Numbered from the stretch's first letter, positions 18,861 to 28,751 are shown. The stretch is DNA of 64,000 nucleotides from Xanthomonas sp. Leaf148 (GCF_001423585.1 NZ_LMOP01000012.1:124001-188000); one strand, 5' to 3'. Numbers and translations are program-made. Notes: generated by a model from the letters alone, not told the origin.

Positions 18861-20456
18861 ATGCAATTCCATGTACTGGGCGCGGCAATCTGCTGCGCGC
18901 TATCGTTTTCTGCTGTCGCTACGGCTGCTGATTTATCCACCACTGCGGCGGTATCGCGTGCGCAGTCCCTGCTGGGGAACAACGCTGCAGCGCTGGCCAA
19001 TCGTGCGCCGGCCGATACCTTTATCGCACGCGACAGCATCGTCGATGCCGATGGCACCGAGCATGTGCGCTTCGATCGTACCTATCAGGGCTTGCCGGTC
19101 ATCGGCGGCGATGTGGTGGTGCATTCGCGGCGCGGGGTGATGCGGCAGTTGAGTCAAACCATGGACACCAATTTACGTCCCAGCCTTCTGCCGGGCATCG
19201 ATGCAGCCACCGCATTGCGCGTAGCTGGCGCGCAGTTCGATGTGCCGCAGGCTGCCGCGCCACGCGCCAGCCTTGCGCTGTACGCGCGCCAAGGCGCACC
19301 GCGATTGGTGTATGAGGTGATCTATAGCGGTATCAAACCCGATCAGACGCCGACCGAAATGCATTACATCGTCGATGCGGCCGATCAACGCATCCTCGAA
19401 TCCTGGGACACGGTGCATACCGCATGCGCAGGCGGTACCAGTGCGGCCGGTACCGGGCGCTCGCTGTATGCGGGCAGCGTGGCGCTGTCGACCACGCGAT
19501 GCAGCAGCGGATATGAGCTGACCGATCTGAGCCGCGGTGGCGGCGCCACTTACAACCTGCGCAATGCCACCTCCGGCAACGGTACCTTGATCACCGATGC
19601 CGACAACACCTGGGGCAACGGTGCCACCAGCGATGCAGTGACGGTGGCTGCCGACGCACACTTCGGCGTGGCGCTGACCTGGGATTACTTCAAGAACACC
19701 CACGCGCGCACCGGGATCGCCAACGACGGCAAAGGCGCGCGCAGCCGCGTGCATTATGGAAGCCGCTACAACAATGCATTCTGGTCGGACGACTGCTTCT
19801 GCATGACTTTCGGCGATGGCGACGGCAGCAGCCTGACGCCGCTGGTGTCGGTGGATGTGGCAGGCCACGAGATGACACACGGCGTGACCAGCCGCTCGGC
19901 ACGGCTGGTGTATTCCGGCGAATCGGGCGGATTGAACGAGGCCACCTCCGACATCATGGGCAGCATGGTGGAGTACTACGCCAACAATCCGGCCGAGCCG
20001 GGGAATTACCTGATCGGCGAAAAAATCATCCCCGGCAACAGCAGCGGGACGCTGGCGTTGCGCTACATGTTCAAGCCGAGCCTGGATGGCGATTCGCCGG
20101 ACTGCTACCGCAGCGGCATCGGCTCGCTCAACGTGCATTACAGCTCCGGTGTGGCCAACCACTTCTACTACTTGTTGGCCGAAGGCGCGGTAGTGCCGAG
20201 TGGTTTCGGTGCGGGCACCAGCTACAACGTGACCCCGGCCGGGCTGGTCTGCAACGGTAATACCGCATTGACGGCGATCGGCCGGGCCGCGGCCAGCCGT
20301 ATCTGGTATCGCGCACTCACCGTCTACATGACGTCCTCCACCAATTACGCGGCAGCCCGTCGAGCGACGTTGAGCGCGGCCACCGATCTGTATGGCGGCA
20401 CCTCCACGCAGTACCGCGCGGTTGCAGCCGCCTGGAGTGCGGTGTCGGTCAACTGA
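18861..20456 (+). CDS. Secreted M4-family (thermolysin-like) zinc metalloprotease
   Basis: The 531-residue preproprotease has a signal peptide (MQFHVLGAAI to ATAAD, about 23 residues), an FTP/PepSY propeptide to about residue 190, and an M4 catalytic domain. Zinc ligands are in HEMTH (residues 336-340) and the downstream glutamate in GGLNEATSD (E360). NVHYSSGVANHFYYLLAEG carries the C-terminal-domain catalytic histidine. The start at 18861 is set by the signal peptide and GGAGAGAG. It is probably exported by the type II system. It sits directly after the XVIPCD effector but has its own leader. Confidence 0.93.
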   Translation: MQFHVLGAAICCALSFSAVATAADLSTTAAVSRAQSLLGNNAAALANRAPADTFIARDSIVDADGTEHVRFDRTYQGLPVIGGDVVVHSRRGVMRQLSQTMDTNLRPSLLPGIDAATALRVAGAQFDVPQAAAPRASLALYARQGAPRLVYEVIYSGIKPDQTPTEMHYIVDAADQRILESWDTVHTACAGGTSAAGTGRSLYAGSVALSTTRCSSGYELTDLSRGGGATYNLRNATSGNGTLITDADNTWGNGATSDAVTVAADAHFGVALTWDYFKNTHARTGIANDGKGARSRVHYGSRYNNAFWSDDCFCMTFGDGDGSSLTPLVSVDVAGHEMTHGVTSRSARLVYSGESGGLNEATSDIMGSMVEYYANNPAEPGNYLIGEKIIPGNSSGTLALRYMFKPSLDGDSPDCYRSGIGSLNVHYSSGVANHFYYLLAEGAVVPSGFGAGTSYNVTPAGLVCNGNTALTAIGRAAASRIWYRALTVYMTSSTNYAAARRATLSAATDLYGGTSTQYRAVAAAWSAVSVN

Positions 20457-20566
20457 TGCTGTCCGGGCCTCCCCACGCCATTGAGGCGTGGTGGGGCCCG
20501 GTTGCCGGCAGAGCGCCACTGCGGCCGTTCGCACGCGTATGCTTGGAGTCATTCCTGGGAGGGAAC

Positions 20567-21052
20567 ATGACCGAACGCACCGCGACCGCGCGACCGATCG
20601 AACGCTATTTCGCCAGCTATTCCAATGATCACCGCAACGACACCAATCAACTGATCCATGTGGTGGCCGTGCCGGCAATCCTGTGGTCGGTGGTGGGGCT
20701 GCTGTGGTGCATTCCGGTGGGCGGCACCTGGTTCAGCAGCGGCGTGTGGGCGGCGTTGTCGATGTTTGCAGCGTGGTCGTACTACAACCGGCTGTCGCGC
20801 CCGCTCGGGCTGGGCATGCTGGGCATCTTCTTTTTCTTCGGCTGCCTGTGCCGGTTGATCGAAGGCCGGATCGGGCTGACTGGATTGTTCGCCACCGCGC
20901 TATCGGTGTTCGTGCTGGCGTGGATTGCGCAATTTGTCGGCCACAAGATCGAAGGCCGCAAGCCGAGCTTTTTGACCGATCTGACCTATCTGCTGATCGG
21001 GCCGATCTGGGTGCTGGCCAAGGTGTATCGGCAGTTGGGTTGGCGCTACTGA
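20567..21052 (+). CDS. DUF962 / Mpo1-like membrane protein
   Basis: The 161-residue protein matches the DUF962 (YGL010w/Mpo1-like) family. The N-terminal RYFASYSNDHRNDTNQLIHVVAVP segment carries the conserved histidines (H-x-N-x-x-N-x-x-x-H). It is followed by about four hydrophobic segments and EGRKPSFLTDLTYLLIGPIWVLAK. Yeast Mpo1 is a dioxygenase for 2-hydroxy fatty acids; the bacterial role is unproven. The ATG at 20567 has GGAGGG upstream, and an open frame 37 codons longer lacks similarity. Confidence 0.88.
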   Translation: MTERTATARPIERYFASYSNDHRNDTNQLIHVVAVPAILWSVVGLLWCIPVGGTWFSSGVWAALSMFAAWSYYNRLSRPLGLGMLGIFFFFGCLCRLIEGRIGLTGLFATALSVFVLAWIAQFVGHKIEGRKPSFLTDLTYLLIGPIWVLAKVYRQLGWRY

Positions 21053-21100
21053 GTCCGGCGCAGGCCCGACAGATGCAAGGCCACGCAGCTGTCATCCCGT

Positions 21101-21255
21101 TTAAAGCGGCTAACAAAACGACTGAGCTCCCCGCCAGGCGGGTGCGGCCGGTGTTCGATGCTCGATGCAGCATATGCCACGCGCACCTTCCGGTTCTGAG
21201 TGCGCCGTCCGTACCCACCTGACGACTGTTCGCTACGGTTTATTAGCCGCTTTTA
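21101..21255 (-). repeat. TIR element copy 3 (inverted orientation)
   Basis: The left end is TTAAAGCGGCTAACAAAACG and the right end TTTATTAGCCGCTTTTA. The core is the reverse complement of the other copies (CGCCAGGCGGGTGCGGCCGG first, CCACCTGACGACTG last). It lies in the gap between the converging DUF962 and epimerase genes. Confidence 0.88.
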
Positions 21256-21336
21256 GTCGCGCGTGAGCACTGCGACTGTCGGCGCGTCGAACCCGTTATG
21301 CGCTGCTCAACACTGCGACCGGACGCGCGCAATCGC

Positions 21337-22239
21337 TTACTCGCCAATACCGAGCTCTTCGGGCAGCGGGCGGAACGCGCGCGGGGCATAGCCGAAATCG
21401 CGACGTGCCGGCTCCAGGTCGAACACCAGATCGTCGCGCATGCGTTGCAGCGCCGCCGCGTTCATGCCACGCAGGCGGCCCAGGCGTTGCGCTGCAGTCA
21501 GCGCCAACCCGAACAGGCTTGGTGGCACCTGATAGAGCCGCGCCGGCCGCGGCAGCGCCTCCAGCACCCGCTCCACCATCTGCGTGTAGGCCAGCACTTC
21601 GCCGCCGCCCACCGCGTAGCTGCGTTGCTGGGTCGCCGCTTGTCCGATCACCGCCAGCGCCGCGCTGGCCAGATCGTCCACATGCACTGGCTGACGCAAA
21701 CCGGTGGCATTGGCGGGCAGCACGAAGGCGCCGGTGCGCTGCGCCAGACCGGCAATCTGGGTGAGCGTCTTGTCGCGTCCGGCACCGTAGACCAGGGTCG
21801 GGCGCAGTACGGTGGCGGTGGCGCCGCGCGCCATGGCCGCAGAAAACAACGCCTGTTCGGCATGCGCCAACCGTTGCGCCACGTCGCGCTCGGCCGCATC
21901 GATCGAATGCTCCTTGACCTCCACGCTGGTCGAACCGAACGCCACGATGCGCGGCGCGGCGACCGGGTTTTCGGCATACCAGCGGGCGAAGTGGTCCAGC
22001 GGTCCGCAGCTGAAGATCACCTCGAACGCCTCGCCCGCGGCGGCCGGCACGGCCAGATCGCCTTGCCGCCAGATCAACCCGGAGCGTGCTGCGCGCGGCT
22101 GCCGCGACCATGCCGTTACCTGCCAGCCGCGGCTCAACAGCCGGGTCAACAGGCGCTCACCAATCTGCCCGCTGCCGCCGAACACCAGGGCGCGCGGCGC
22201 AGACACAGCGGTGGATGGAGCGGGATGGGCAGCGGTCAC
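21337..22239 (-). CDS. NAD(P)-dependent epimerase/dehydratase family protein
   Basis: This is a Rossmann-fold extended-SDR-like protein of about 300 residues. LVFGGSGQIGERLL is the nucleotide-binding loop near the N-terminus, VLRPTLVYGAGRD follows mid-protein, and HVDDLASAAL is typical of NAD-epimerase relatives. The start is uncertain: I used the GTG at 22239 (VTAAHPAPSTAVS) but have no strong ribosome-binding site. A longer frame extends upstream over the intergenic region. It diverges from the antiporter operon. The substrate is unknown. Confidence 0.8.
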   Translation of the reverse strand: MTAAHPAPSTAVSAPRALVFGGSGQIGERLLTRLLSRGWQVTAWSRQPRAARSGLIWRQGDLAVPAAAGEAFEVIFSCGPLDHFARWYAENPVAAPRIVAFGSTSVEVKEHSIDAAERDVAQRLAHAEQALFSAAMARGATATVLRPTLVYGAGRDKTLTQIAGLAQRTGAFVLPANATGLRQPVHVDDLASAALAVIGQAATQQRSYAVGGGEVLAYTQMVERVLEALPRPARLYQVPPSLFGLALTAAQRLGRLRGMNAAALQRMRDDLVFDLEPARRDFGYAPRAFRPLPEELGIGE

Positions 22240-22406
22240 TGGAAAACTACGCGGTGTTGAATGACAGCAGCATACCGAGTCCCTCACGCCGATGCGCCTG
22301 CCGTTTGGCGGGTAAGTCCTCGTATGCACGCCACCGGCGTTGACACGGGCGTCAGTCAACGTTTTGTTAAACTCTCTGGCCTGCTCGCGAATCTTGTGTT
22401 CCCTGC

Positions 22407-25235
22407 ATGCCTTTTCCGCTGGAAATTCTGCTGGCGCTGCCCTTCGTGATGGCCGCCGCCGCTGCGCTGTTCGCGCGCGCGCCACGTTCGCTCACTGCGT
22501 GGTTAGCCGCGGCCGCGCCGTTGGCCGGCTTGCTGGTGCTTGCCAGCTTGACCCCGGCAGTGCTGCGCGGCGAGGTGATCCGCAGCGAGCATGCGTGGTT
22601 GCCGCAGATCGGGTTGATGTTCTCGCTGCGGCTCGATGGGCTGGCCTGGATGTTCGCGTTGCTGGTGCTGGGCATCGGCGCGCTGGTGGTGATGTATGCG
22701 CACTACTACCTGAGCGCACGCGATAGCGCGTCGCGCTTCTTCGCCTATCTATTGCTGTTTATGGGCGCGATGCTCGGCATGGTGCTGTCGGGCAATCTGC
22801 TGTTGCTGATGGTGTTCTGGGAACTCACCAGCATCAGTTCGTTCCTGCTGATCGGGTTCTGGTCGCACCGCAAGGATGCGCGCGAGGGCGCGCGCATGGC
22901 GTTCGTGCTGACCGCCGGCGGTGGGCTCGCACTGCTGGGCGGTGTACTGATGCTCGGCCGCATCGTCGGCAGTTTTCAGCTGGATGCGGTGCTGGCCGCA
23001 GGCGACGTGATCCGCGCCAGCCCGCTGTATCCGTATGCGTTGGGATTGGTACTGCTGGGCATCTTTACCAAGAGCGCGCAGTTTCCGTTCCACTTCTGGT
23101 TGCCGCATGCGATGGCCGCGCCCACCCCGGTGTCGGCGTATCTGCATTCGGCCACGATGGTGAAGGCCGGGGTATTTTTGCTGGCGCGCCTACACCCTGC
23201 GCTGGCCGGCACCGATCTGTTTTTTTACACCGTCACCAGCATCGGCGCGATCACGCTCTTGCTGGGTGCGTGGTACGCGATTTTCCAGCACGACCTCAAA
23301 GGCGTGCTGGCGTACTCCACCATCTCGCATCTTGGTCTGATCACGATGCTATTCGGCCTGTCGACACCGATGGCGGTAGTGGCGGGCGTGTTCCACATCC
23401 TCAACCACGCCGTCTTCAAGGCGTCGTTGTTCATGGCCGCGGGCATCATCGACCATGAAACCGGTACGCGCGACATGCGCAGGTTGGGCAATCTGCGCCG
23501 CTTGATGCCGTTCACCAGTGCGTTGGCGATCATCGCATCGCTGGCGATGGCCGGCATTCCGCTGCTCAACGGCTTCCTGTCCAAGGAAATGTTCTTTGCG
23601 GTGGCGCTGGACACGCAAGCGCCGCAGCTGATGCGCATTCTGGCGAGTATCGCAGCGTTGCTGGCCGGCCTGCTCGGCGTGGCTTACAGCCTGCGGTTCG
23701 TGCACGACACGTTCTTCGGCGACGGCCCACGCGCGCTGGAGACCACGCCGCACGAGCCGCCGCGCTGGATGAAGATCCCGGTGGAAGTGCTGGTGCTGAT
23801 CTGCCTGGCGGTCGGCATCGTGCCGGCGTGGACGGTGGCGCCGGTGCTGCGCGCCGGTGCCAGTGCGATTCTTGGCGACCGCTTGCCCGATTACAGCCTG
23901 GCGCTGTGGCATGGCTTCAACTGGCCGCTGGCCATGAGCATCGCCGGCATGATTGGCGGCACGCTGTTGTACATGGCGATCCGCCGCATGCTGGATCTGT
24001 ATGCGGTGCAGAACCGCTCGCCAGGCAAGGCGGTGTTTCACTGGAACCTGCGTGCGCTGTTTGCCGCCACCGCCCGCATGACCGATGCGGTCACCAACGG
24101 CAATTTGCAGCGCATGCTGATGTTGCTGGTGCTGAGCGCGGTGGTGGTGGCGCTGGTGCCGTTCCTGCAGGGCGGCACACTGCCGGCCTGGCCGGCGCCC
24201 ACGCCGATGCCGTTGCTGGGGTGGACGGTGTGGCTGCTGTTGATCGCCTGTGCGCTGGGCAGCCTGTTCCTGTACAAGCAGCGCCTGCTGGCAGTGCTGG
24301 TGCTGGGCGGGACCGGGCTGGCGGTCAGCCTGACTTTCGTCTTCCTGTCCGCGCCGGATCTGGCACTGACGCAGTTGCTGGTGGAGATGGTGACGCTGGT
24401 GCTGATGCTGCTGGCGATGAACTACCTGCCCGAACGCTCGCTGCCCGAGCGCGCGCGGCTGCGCAAGATCCGCGATGTCTGCATCGCGATCGTGGGCGGC
24501 GCCGGTCTGGCCGCGTTGTCGTACACCTTGATGACGCAATCCAGCCACACGGTTGCCGGCGAACTGCTGCAACGCGCAGTGCCCGAGGCGTATGGCCGCA
24601 ACGTGGTCAACGTGATCCTGGTGGATTTCCGCGGTTTCGACACCTTTGGCGAGATCACCGTGTTCGCGATTGCCGGGTTGGTGGTGCATGCGCTGTTGCG
24701 ACGCTCGCGCATGGCACCGGAACGCAACATGCCGGGGCCGGCGACCCGCTTGCCGGTGCCGGCGGATCTGGCGCAGATCATGTTCCCGCTGACCTTGACG
24801 GTGTCGCTGTTTCTGTTCCTGCGCGGGCACAACGCACCCGGCGGCGGCTTTATCGCCGGGTTGGTGCTGGCGGTGCCTTTGCTGATGCAGTACGTGATTC
24901 AGGGCGCCGCATCGGTGGAGTCGCGCTTCGGCTTCGACTACATCCGGCTGATCGGCATCGGCTTGTTGTGCGCATTGCTCAGCGGTGCCGGGTCGCTGCT
25001 CTTCGGCTTGCCGTTCTTGAGCAGCGGGCACGTCAACATACCCTTGCCGCTGTTGGGCGAGCTGGAACTTGCCAGCGCGCTGGGCTTCGATATCGGTGTG
25101 TATCTGGTGGTGTTTGGTGCGGCGATGTTGATGCTGTCGATGATGGGCACGATCAAACCGTCGCGTACGCGCAGTTCGCAGCGCGGCGAGATCGACCCCA
25201 CCCAACGTTCGACACGCACCGCGGAGCAGCATTGA
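22407..25235 (+). CDS. mrpA: Monovalent cation/H+ antiporter subunit A fused to subunit B
   Basis: This is the large subunit of an Mrp/Mnh/Pha multi-subunit Na+(K+)/H+ antiporter in the inner membrane. The 942-residue product is a fusion. The N-terminal NuoL/ND5-like proton channel domain occupies about residues 1-520, with KSAQFPFHFWLPHAMAAPTP and HSATMVKAG. A DUF4040/MrpA C-terminal region and an MnhB domain occupy about 760-920 (RGHNAPGGGFIAGLVLA). Such A-B fusions mark group 2 six-gene Mrp operons. Its stop overlaps the start of mrpC. Confidence 0.94.
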   Translation: MPFPLEILLALPFVMAAAAALFARAPRSLTAWLAAAAPLAGLLVLASLTPAVLRGEVIRSEHAWLPQIGLMFSLRLDGLAWMFALLVLGIGALVVMYAHYYLSARDSASRFFAYLLLFMGAMLGMVLSGNLLLLMVFWELTSISSFLLIGFWSHRKDAREGARMAFVLTAGGGLALLGGVLMLGRIVGSFQLDAVLAAGDVIRASPLYPYALGLVLLGIFTKSAQFPFHFWLPHAMAAPTPVSAYLHSATMVKAGVFLLARLHPALAGTDLFFYTVTSIGAITLLLGAWYAIFQHDLKGVLAYSTISHLGLITMLFGLSTPMAVVAGVFHILNHAVFKASLFMAAGIIDHETGTRDMRRLGNLRRLMPFTSALAIIASLAMAGIPLLNGFLSKEMFFAVALDTQAPQLMRILASIAALLAGLLGVAYSLRFVHDTFFGDGPRALETTPHEPPRWMKIPVEVLVLICLAVGIVPAWTVAPVLRAGASAILGDRLPDYSLALWHGFNWPLAMSIAGMIGGTLLYMAIRRMLDLYAVQNRSPGKAVFHWNLRALFAATARMTDAVTNGNLQRMLMLLVLSAVVVALVPFLQGGTLPAWPAPTPMPLLGWTVWLLLIACALGSLFLYKQRLLAVLVLGGTGLAVSLTFVFLSAPDLALTQLLVEMVTLVLMLLAMNYLPERSLPERARLRKIRDVCIAIVGGAGLAALSYTLMTQSSHTVAGELLQRAVPEAYGRNVVNVILVDFRGFDTFGEITVFAIAGLVVHALLRRSRMAPERNMPGPATRLPVPADLAQIMFPLTLTVSLFLFLRGHNAPGGGFIAGLVLAVPLLMQYVIQGAASVESRFGFDYIRLIGIGLLCALLSGAGSLLFGLPFLSSGHVNIPLPLLGELELASALGFDIGVYLVVFGAAMLMLSMMGTIKPSRTRSSQRGEIDPTQRSTRTAEQH

Positions 25236-25609
25236 TGGAATTGGCAATGGCAAGCGCGATCGGCGTCCTCACCGCATTGGCGATCTATCTGCTGCTGCGC
25301 GCGCGCAGCTTCGATGTGATCCTGGGGATGACCTTCCTGTCGTATGCGACCAATCTGCTGATCTTCGCCGGTGGGCGGCTGCGCAGCGGCCAGCCGCCGG
25401 TCTTGCGCGACGGCGTGCCGGTGGACCTGCAGCACTACACCGACCCGTTGCCGCAAGCGTTGGTGCTGACCGCGATCGTGATCGCGTTTGCGATGACGGC
25501 CGTGAGCCTGGTGCTGGCGATCCGTAGCCGCAGCGATAACGGCAGCGACCATGTGGATGCGCATGAAGATGCCGCCACCGGCATGGACACGCGGCAGGCG
25601 CGGCGATGA
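25235..25609 (+). CDS. mrpC: Monovalent cation/H+ antiporter subunit C
   Basis: The 124-residue NuoK-like subunit has three hydrophobic segments: LTALAIYLLLRARSFDVILG, TFLSYATNLLIFAGG and ALVLTAIVIAFAMTAVSLV. The ATG shares a base with the mrpA stop and the gene overlaps mrpD by 4 bases. A charged, Asp-rich tail extends beyond the core. Confidence 0.92.
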   Translation: MELAMASAIGVLTALAIYLLLRARSFDVILGMTFLSYATNLLIFAGGRLRSGQPPVLRDGVPVDLQHYTDPLPQALVLTAIVIAFAMTAVSLVLAIRSRSDNGSDHVDAHEDAATGMDTRQARR

Positions 25610-27150
25610 ATCATCTGCTGATCCTGCCGATCCTGATTCCGATGCTGGGTGCATCCGCATCGCTGTTCGTCGAGCACCGCCGCTATGGGCCGCGGGTGCA
25701 GCGCAGCGTGGCATGGGTGAGCATGGCGTTGCTGGCGGCTGCGGTGATCGCGTTGTTTGCACGTGCCGCCGATGGCGGCGTGCTGGTCTATCTGCTCGGC
25801 GACTGGCCGGCGCGGCTCGGCATCGTGCTGATGGGCGACCGGCTGTCTGCCTGGATGCTGTTGACGACATTGATCCTGGGCGCGGCGTGCCTGCTGCATG
25901 CCTGCGCCGGCTGGGACCGGCGCGCGCCGCACTTCCATGCCTTGTTCCAGTTCCAGCTGATGGGCTTGAACGGCGCGTTTCTGACCGGCGACATCTTCAA
26001 TCTATTCGTGTTTTTCGAAGTGATGCTGATCGCGTCCTATGGGCTGCTGCTCAGTGGCGGGCGCGGCCTGCAGATGCGCGTCGGCCTGCACTACGTGGTG
26101 TTCAACGTGTGTGCGTCGACGCTGTTTCTGATTGCGCTGGGCTTGGTGTTTGGCGTGTTCGGCACGCTCAACATGGCCGAACTGTCGCAGCGCATTGCCG
26201 ACCTGCCGGCGCAGGATGTGCCGCTGGCCAAGGCCGCATTGGGATTATTGCTGCTGGTGTTCTGCAGCAAGGCCGCCTTGTTGCCGCTGTACCTGTGGCT
26301 GCCGGAAACCTACTCGCGCGCGCCGGCCGCGGTAGCCGCGCTGTTCGCAATCATGACCAAGGTCGGGCTGTACGCAACGCTGCGCGTGTCGTCGCTGTGG
26401 TTCGGCGCCGGTGCCGGTGCGCTGCATGGCTTTGGCCGGCATGCGCTGCTGTGGCTGGGCATTGCCACGCTGCTGATGGCCGCCTTCGGGGTGATGGCCG
26501 CATCGCGACTGCGGGTGATGGTGTCGTATCTGGTGGTGTTTTCGGCAGCGACCTTGTTCATCGCCTTCTCGCTCGACGATGCGGGCGCACTGGGCGCGGG
26601 CCTGTATTACCTGCCGCACAGCAGCTTTGTGGCCGCGGCCTTGTTCATGGTGTCGGACCTGATCCGGCGCCGCCGCGGCACTGCCAGCGACCGCAAGGAA
26701 GTGGTGGCGCCGCTGCCGGGGCGGGCGATTCCCGGCACGATGTTCCTGATCGCCGCGATTGCGGTGGCCGGCCTGCCGCCGTTGTCCGGATTTCTCGCCA
26801 AGGCCGCCTTGTTGCAGCATGTGCCCGAAGGCCTGGTCGGGCCGGTCTGGGGCGCGGTTCTCGGCAGCAGCCTGCTGGTGGTGATCGGTTTGACCCGGGC
26901 TGGCGTGCGGCTGTTCTGGCGCGTGCCGGAGGCAGTGGAAGACACGCCCGCGCTGCAACCGCAGCGCCGCGGCCGCATGCGGCCAGTGGAGACCGCCGCC
27001 ACGGTCTTGCTGCTGACCGGGCTGGTGGCGATGACGGTCGGTGCCGCGCCGCTGATGCGCTACACCGATGCCGCCGCCGCGCAGCTGCACGACCCCGGCG
27101 CCTATGTGGATCAAGTGCGCGCCACCACGCCGCAACGGAGGCAGCCATGA
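25606..27150 (+). CDS. mrpD: Monovalent cation/H+ antiporter subunit D
   Basis: The 514-residue NuoM/NuoN-like subunit has about 14 membrane segments. LTGDIFNLFVFFEVMLIASYG and LLPLYLWLPETYSRAPAAVA are the conserved proton-channel regions, with a membrane-embedded glutamate (FFE) and lysine (SKAALLP). It starts and ends with ATGA overlaps with mrpC and mrpE. It pairs with MrpA as the second antiporter-like subunit. Confidence 0.94.
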   Translation: MNHLLILPILIPMLGASASLFVEHRRYGPRVQRSVAWVSMALLAAAVIALFARAADGGVLVYLLGDWPARLGIVLMGDRLSAWMLLTTLILGAACLLHACAGWDRRAPHFHALFQFQLMGLNGAFLTGDIFNLFVFFEVMLIASYGLLLSGGRGLQMRVGLHYVVFNVCASTLFLIALGLVFGVFGTLNMAELSQRIADLPAQDVPLAKAALGLLLLVFCSKAALLPLYLWLPETYSRAPAAVAALFAIMTKVGLYATLRVSSLWFGAGAGALHGFGRHALLWLGIATLLMAAFGVMAASRLRVMVSYLVVFSAATLFIAFSLDDAGALGAGLYYLPHSSFVAAALFMVSDLIRRRRGTASDRKEVVAPLPGRAIPGTMFLIAAIAVAGLPPLSGFLAKAALLQHVPEGLVGPVWGAVLGSSLLVVIGLTRAGVRLFWRVPEAVEDTPALQPQRRGRMRPVETAATVLLLTGLVAMTVGAAPLMRYTDAAAAQLHDPGAYVDQVRATTPQRRQP

Positions 27151-27653
27151 ACGCGCGCGTCTCGTGGCGACAGCGCGTCTTTCCATCGGCGCCATTGAGC
27201 GTGACGGTCTTCGTGTTCTGGCTGTTGCTCAGCGACAGCTTCGGGCCGCAGCAGTGGGTGCTGGGCGCGCTGCTGGGCGTGGTGGTGCCGATCTTCGCCG
27301 CAAGGCTGGACCGCGAATTCGCCCGCATCGGCTCGTTGCGCTCGGTACCGCGCATGTTGCTGGTGGTCGCCGCCGACATCGTGCGTTCCAACATCAAGGT
27401 GGCCATCCAGGTGCTGGGCCCGGAATCGCGCATCCATCCCGGGTTTATCTGGGTGCCGCTGGATATCGCCAATATCCATGGCATTGCCGCGTTGACCAGC
27501 ATGATCACGCTCACGCCGGGCACGGTGTCGGCGGCGTTGTCGGACGACCGCAAATATCTGCTGGTGCACGTGCTGCATCTGGACGACCCGGACGCGTTGA
27601 TCGCCGAGATCAAGACCCGCTACGAAAAGCCTCTGATGGAGATCTTTCCATGA
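27147..27653 (+). CDS. mrpE: Na+/H+ antiporter subunit E
   Basis: The 168-residue MnhE family protein has two or three N-terminal membrane segments (VFVFWLLLSDSF, WVLGALLGVVVPIFAARL) and a cytoplasmic domain with the family signature ITLTPGTVSAALSDD followed by VHVLHLDD. ATGA overlaps join it to mrpD and mrpF. Confidence 0.93.
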   Translation: MNARVSWRQRVFPSAPLSVTVFVFWLLLSDSFGPQQWVLGALLGVVVPIFAARLDREFARIGSLRSVPRMLLVVAADIVRSNIKVAIQVLGPESRIHPGFIWVPLDIANIHGIAALTSMITLTPGTVSAALSDDRKYLLVHVLHLDDPDALIAEIKTRYEKPLMEIFP

Positions 27654-27934
27654 CCGGTCACATGTTCATCGAATCGACCATCGTCATCTGCATGCACACG
27701 GTGGGCCTGGCCATCCTGATGGCGCTATGGCGGCTGCTACGTGGGCCGACGGTGCCCGACCGCATTTTGGCGCTGGATACGCTGTCCATCACCGCCATCG
27801 CCGAACTGATGCTGCTGGGCATGTATCTGGATTCGCCGATCTATTTCGAGGCCGCGCTGGTGATTGCGATGCTGGGCTTCGGCAGCACTGTGGTGCTGAG
27901 CAAGTACGTATTGCGCCGGGATATCGTCGAATGA
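27650..27934 (+). CDS. mrpF: Monovalent cation/H+ antiporter subunit F
   Basis: The 94-residue protein has three hydrophobic segments. RLLRGPTVPDRILALDTLS is the conserved MrpF loop. It overlaps mrpE and mrpG by 4 bases each. Confidence 0.92.
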   Translation: MTGHMFIESTIVICMHTVGLAILMALWRLLRGPTVPDRILALDTLSITAIAELMLLGMYLDSPIYFEAALVIAMLGFGSTVVLSKYVLRRDIVE

Positions 27935-28353
27935 TCGCACTCACCGAATATCTGCTGAGCGCGCTGCTGCTGGTCGGCACCTTCTTCATCCTGATCGGCG
28001 CATTCGGGCTGGTCAAACTGTCGGATTTCTTCAAGCGGCTGCATGCGCCGACCAAGGCCAGCACGCTGGGCGTGGGCTGCGTGCTGCTGGGCTCGGTGGG
28101 CTATCACCTGTTCCTGGGCGTGGACCCGCAACCGCGCGAGCTGCTGATCACCGTGTTTTTGTTCATCACCGCGCCAATCAGCGCGCACATGATGGCCAAG
28201 GCCGCGTTGTCGTTGATGATGGAAGACCGCCCGGAAGTACCCAATCACGGCGACATGGAAAAAGAAGGCCTGCCAACGCCGGCCACCGAAGGCGATGTCG
28301 GCGAGAATGCAGAGACCGCCAAGCAGCATGAGCGGCCAGCGTCGGAGCGCTGA
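27931..28353 (+). CDS. mrpG: Monovalent cation/H+ antiporter subunit G
   Basis: The 140-residue MnhG/PhaG family protein has three membrane segments. GAFGLVKLSDFFKRLHAPTK and ITAPISAHMMAKAAL are diagnostic. A hydrophilic acidic tail of about 35 residues (from DRPEVPNHGDMEKEG) extends past the usual family core. It is the last gene of the operon. I see no hairpin terminator after it. Confidence 0.92.
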   Translation: MIALTEYLLSALLLVGTFFILIGAFGLVKLSDFFKRLHAPTKASTLGVGCVLLGSVGYHLFLGVDPQPRELLITVFLFITAPISAHMMAKAALSLMMEDRPEVPNHGDMEKEGLPTPATEGDVGENAETAKQHERPASER

Positions 28354-28751
28354 TCTCGCGCGGCACCGGTAACGCGGGTGCGCGACGTGGCTTGGTTACA
28401 CGCCGCGCATTGCCACAGTGACGCTGCTGCGGGCGCGATGGATGCCACGTGACTTCAGGGGTCGCGATGCGGCATCTGTGCGAATTGCAGAAAGCCGTAC
28501 GCCGACGTCTGTGTTGCTAGCACTCCGGTAGACCTCGACCACTGCCCGTTGCATCGTGCATCCGCCACGCCCGTCGGCGGCTGAGCCAGCAAAGCATGGC
28601 CGATCCATTCGCCATATCGCTGCAGCGACGCCGACGCCGGCAGCGCCAGCGTGATCCATCCACCGTGCGCTGCTGCGCATGCGTATGCGTATGCGTATGC
28701 GTATGCGTATGCGGCGACAGGCCCACACCGACATGCGACGTGACGCGGAGC
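28354..28751. other. Gene-free gap after the antiporter operon
   Basis: It contains the hexanucleotide repeat at 28677-28712. Otherwise I see no gene, hairpin or known repeat. Confidence 0.5.
28677..28712. repeat. Hexanucleotide microsatellite (ATGCGT)n
   Basis: Five to six perfect copies of ATGCGT run from GCATGCGTATGCG to TATGCGG. It lies in the gap about 40 bases beyond the 3' end of the minus-strand lipoprotein gene. Confidence 0.9.

Noticed and set aside
23349..25253. A 634-codon minus-strand frame antisense to mrpA
   Set aside because: It is His/Gln/Arg-rich with no hydrophobic core, typical of the antisense of a GC-rich membrane-protein gene.
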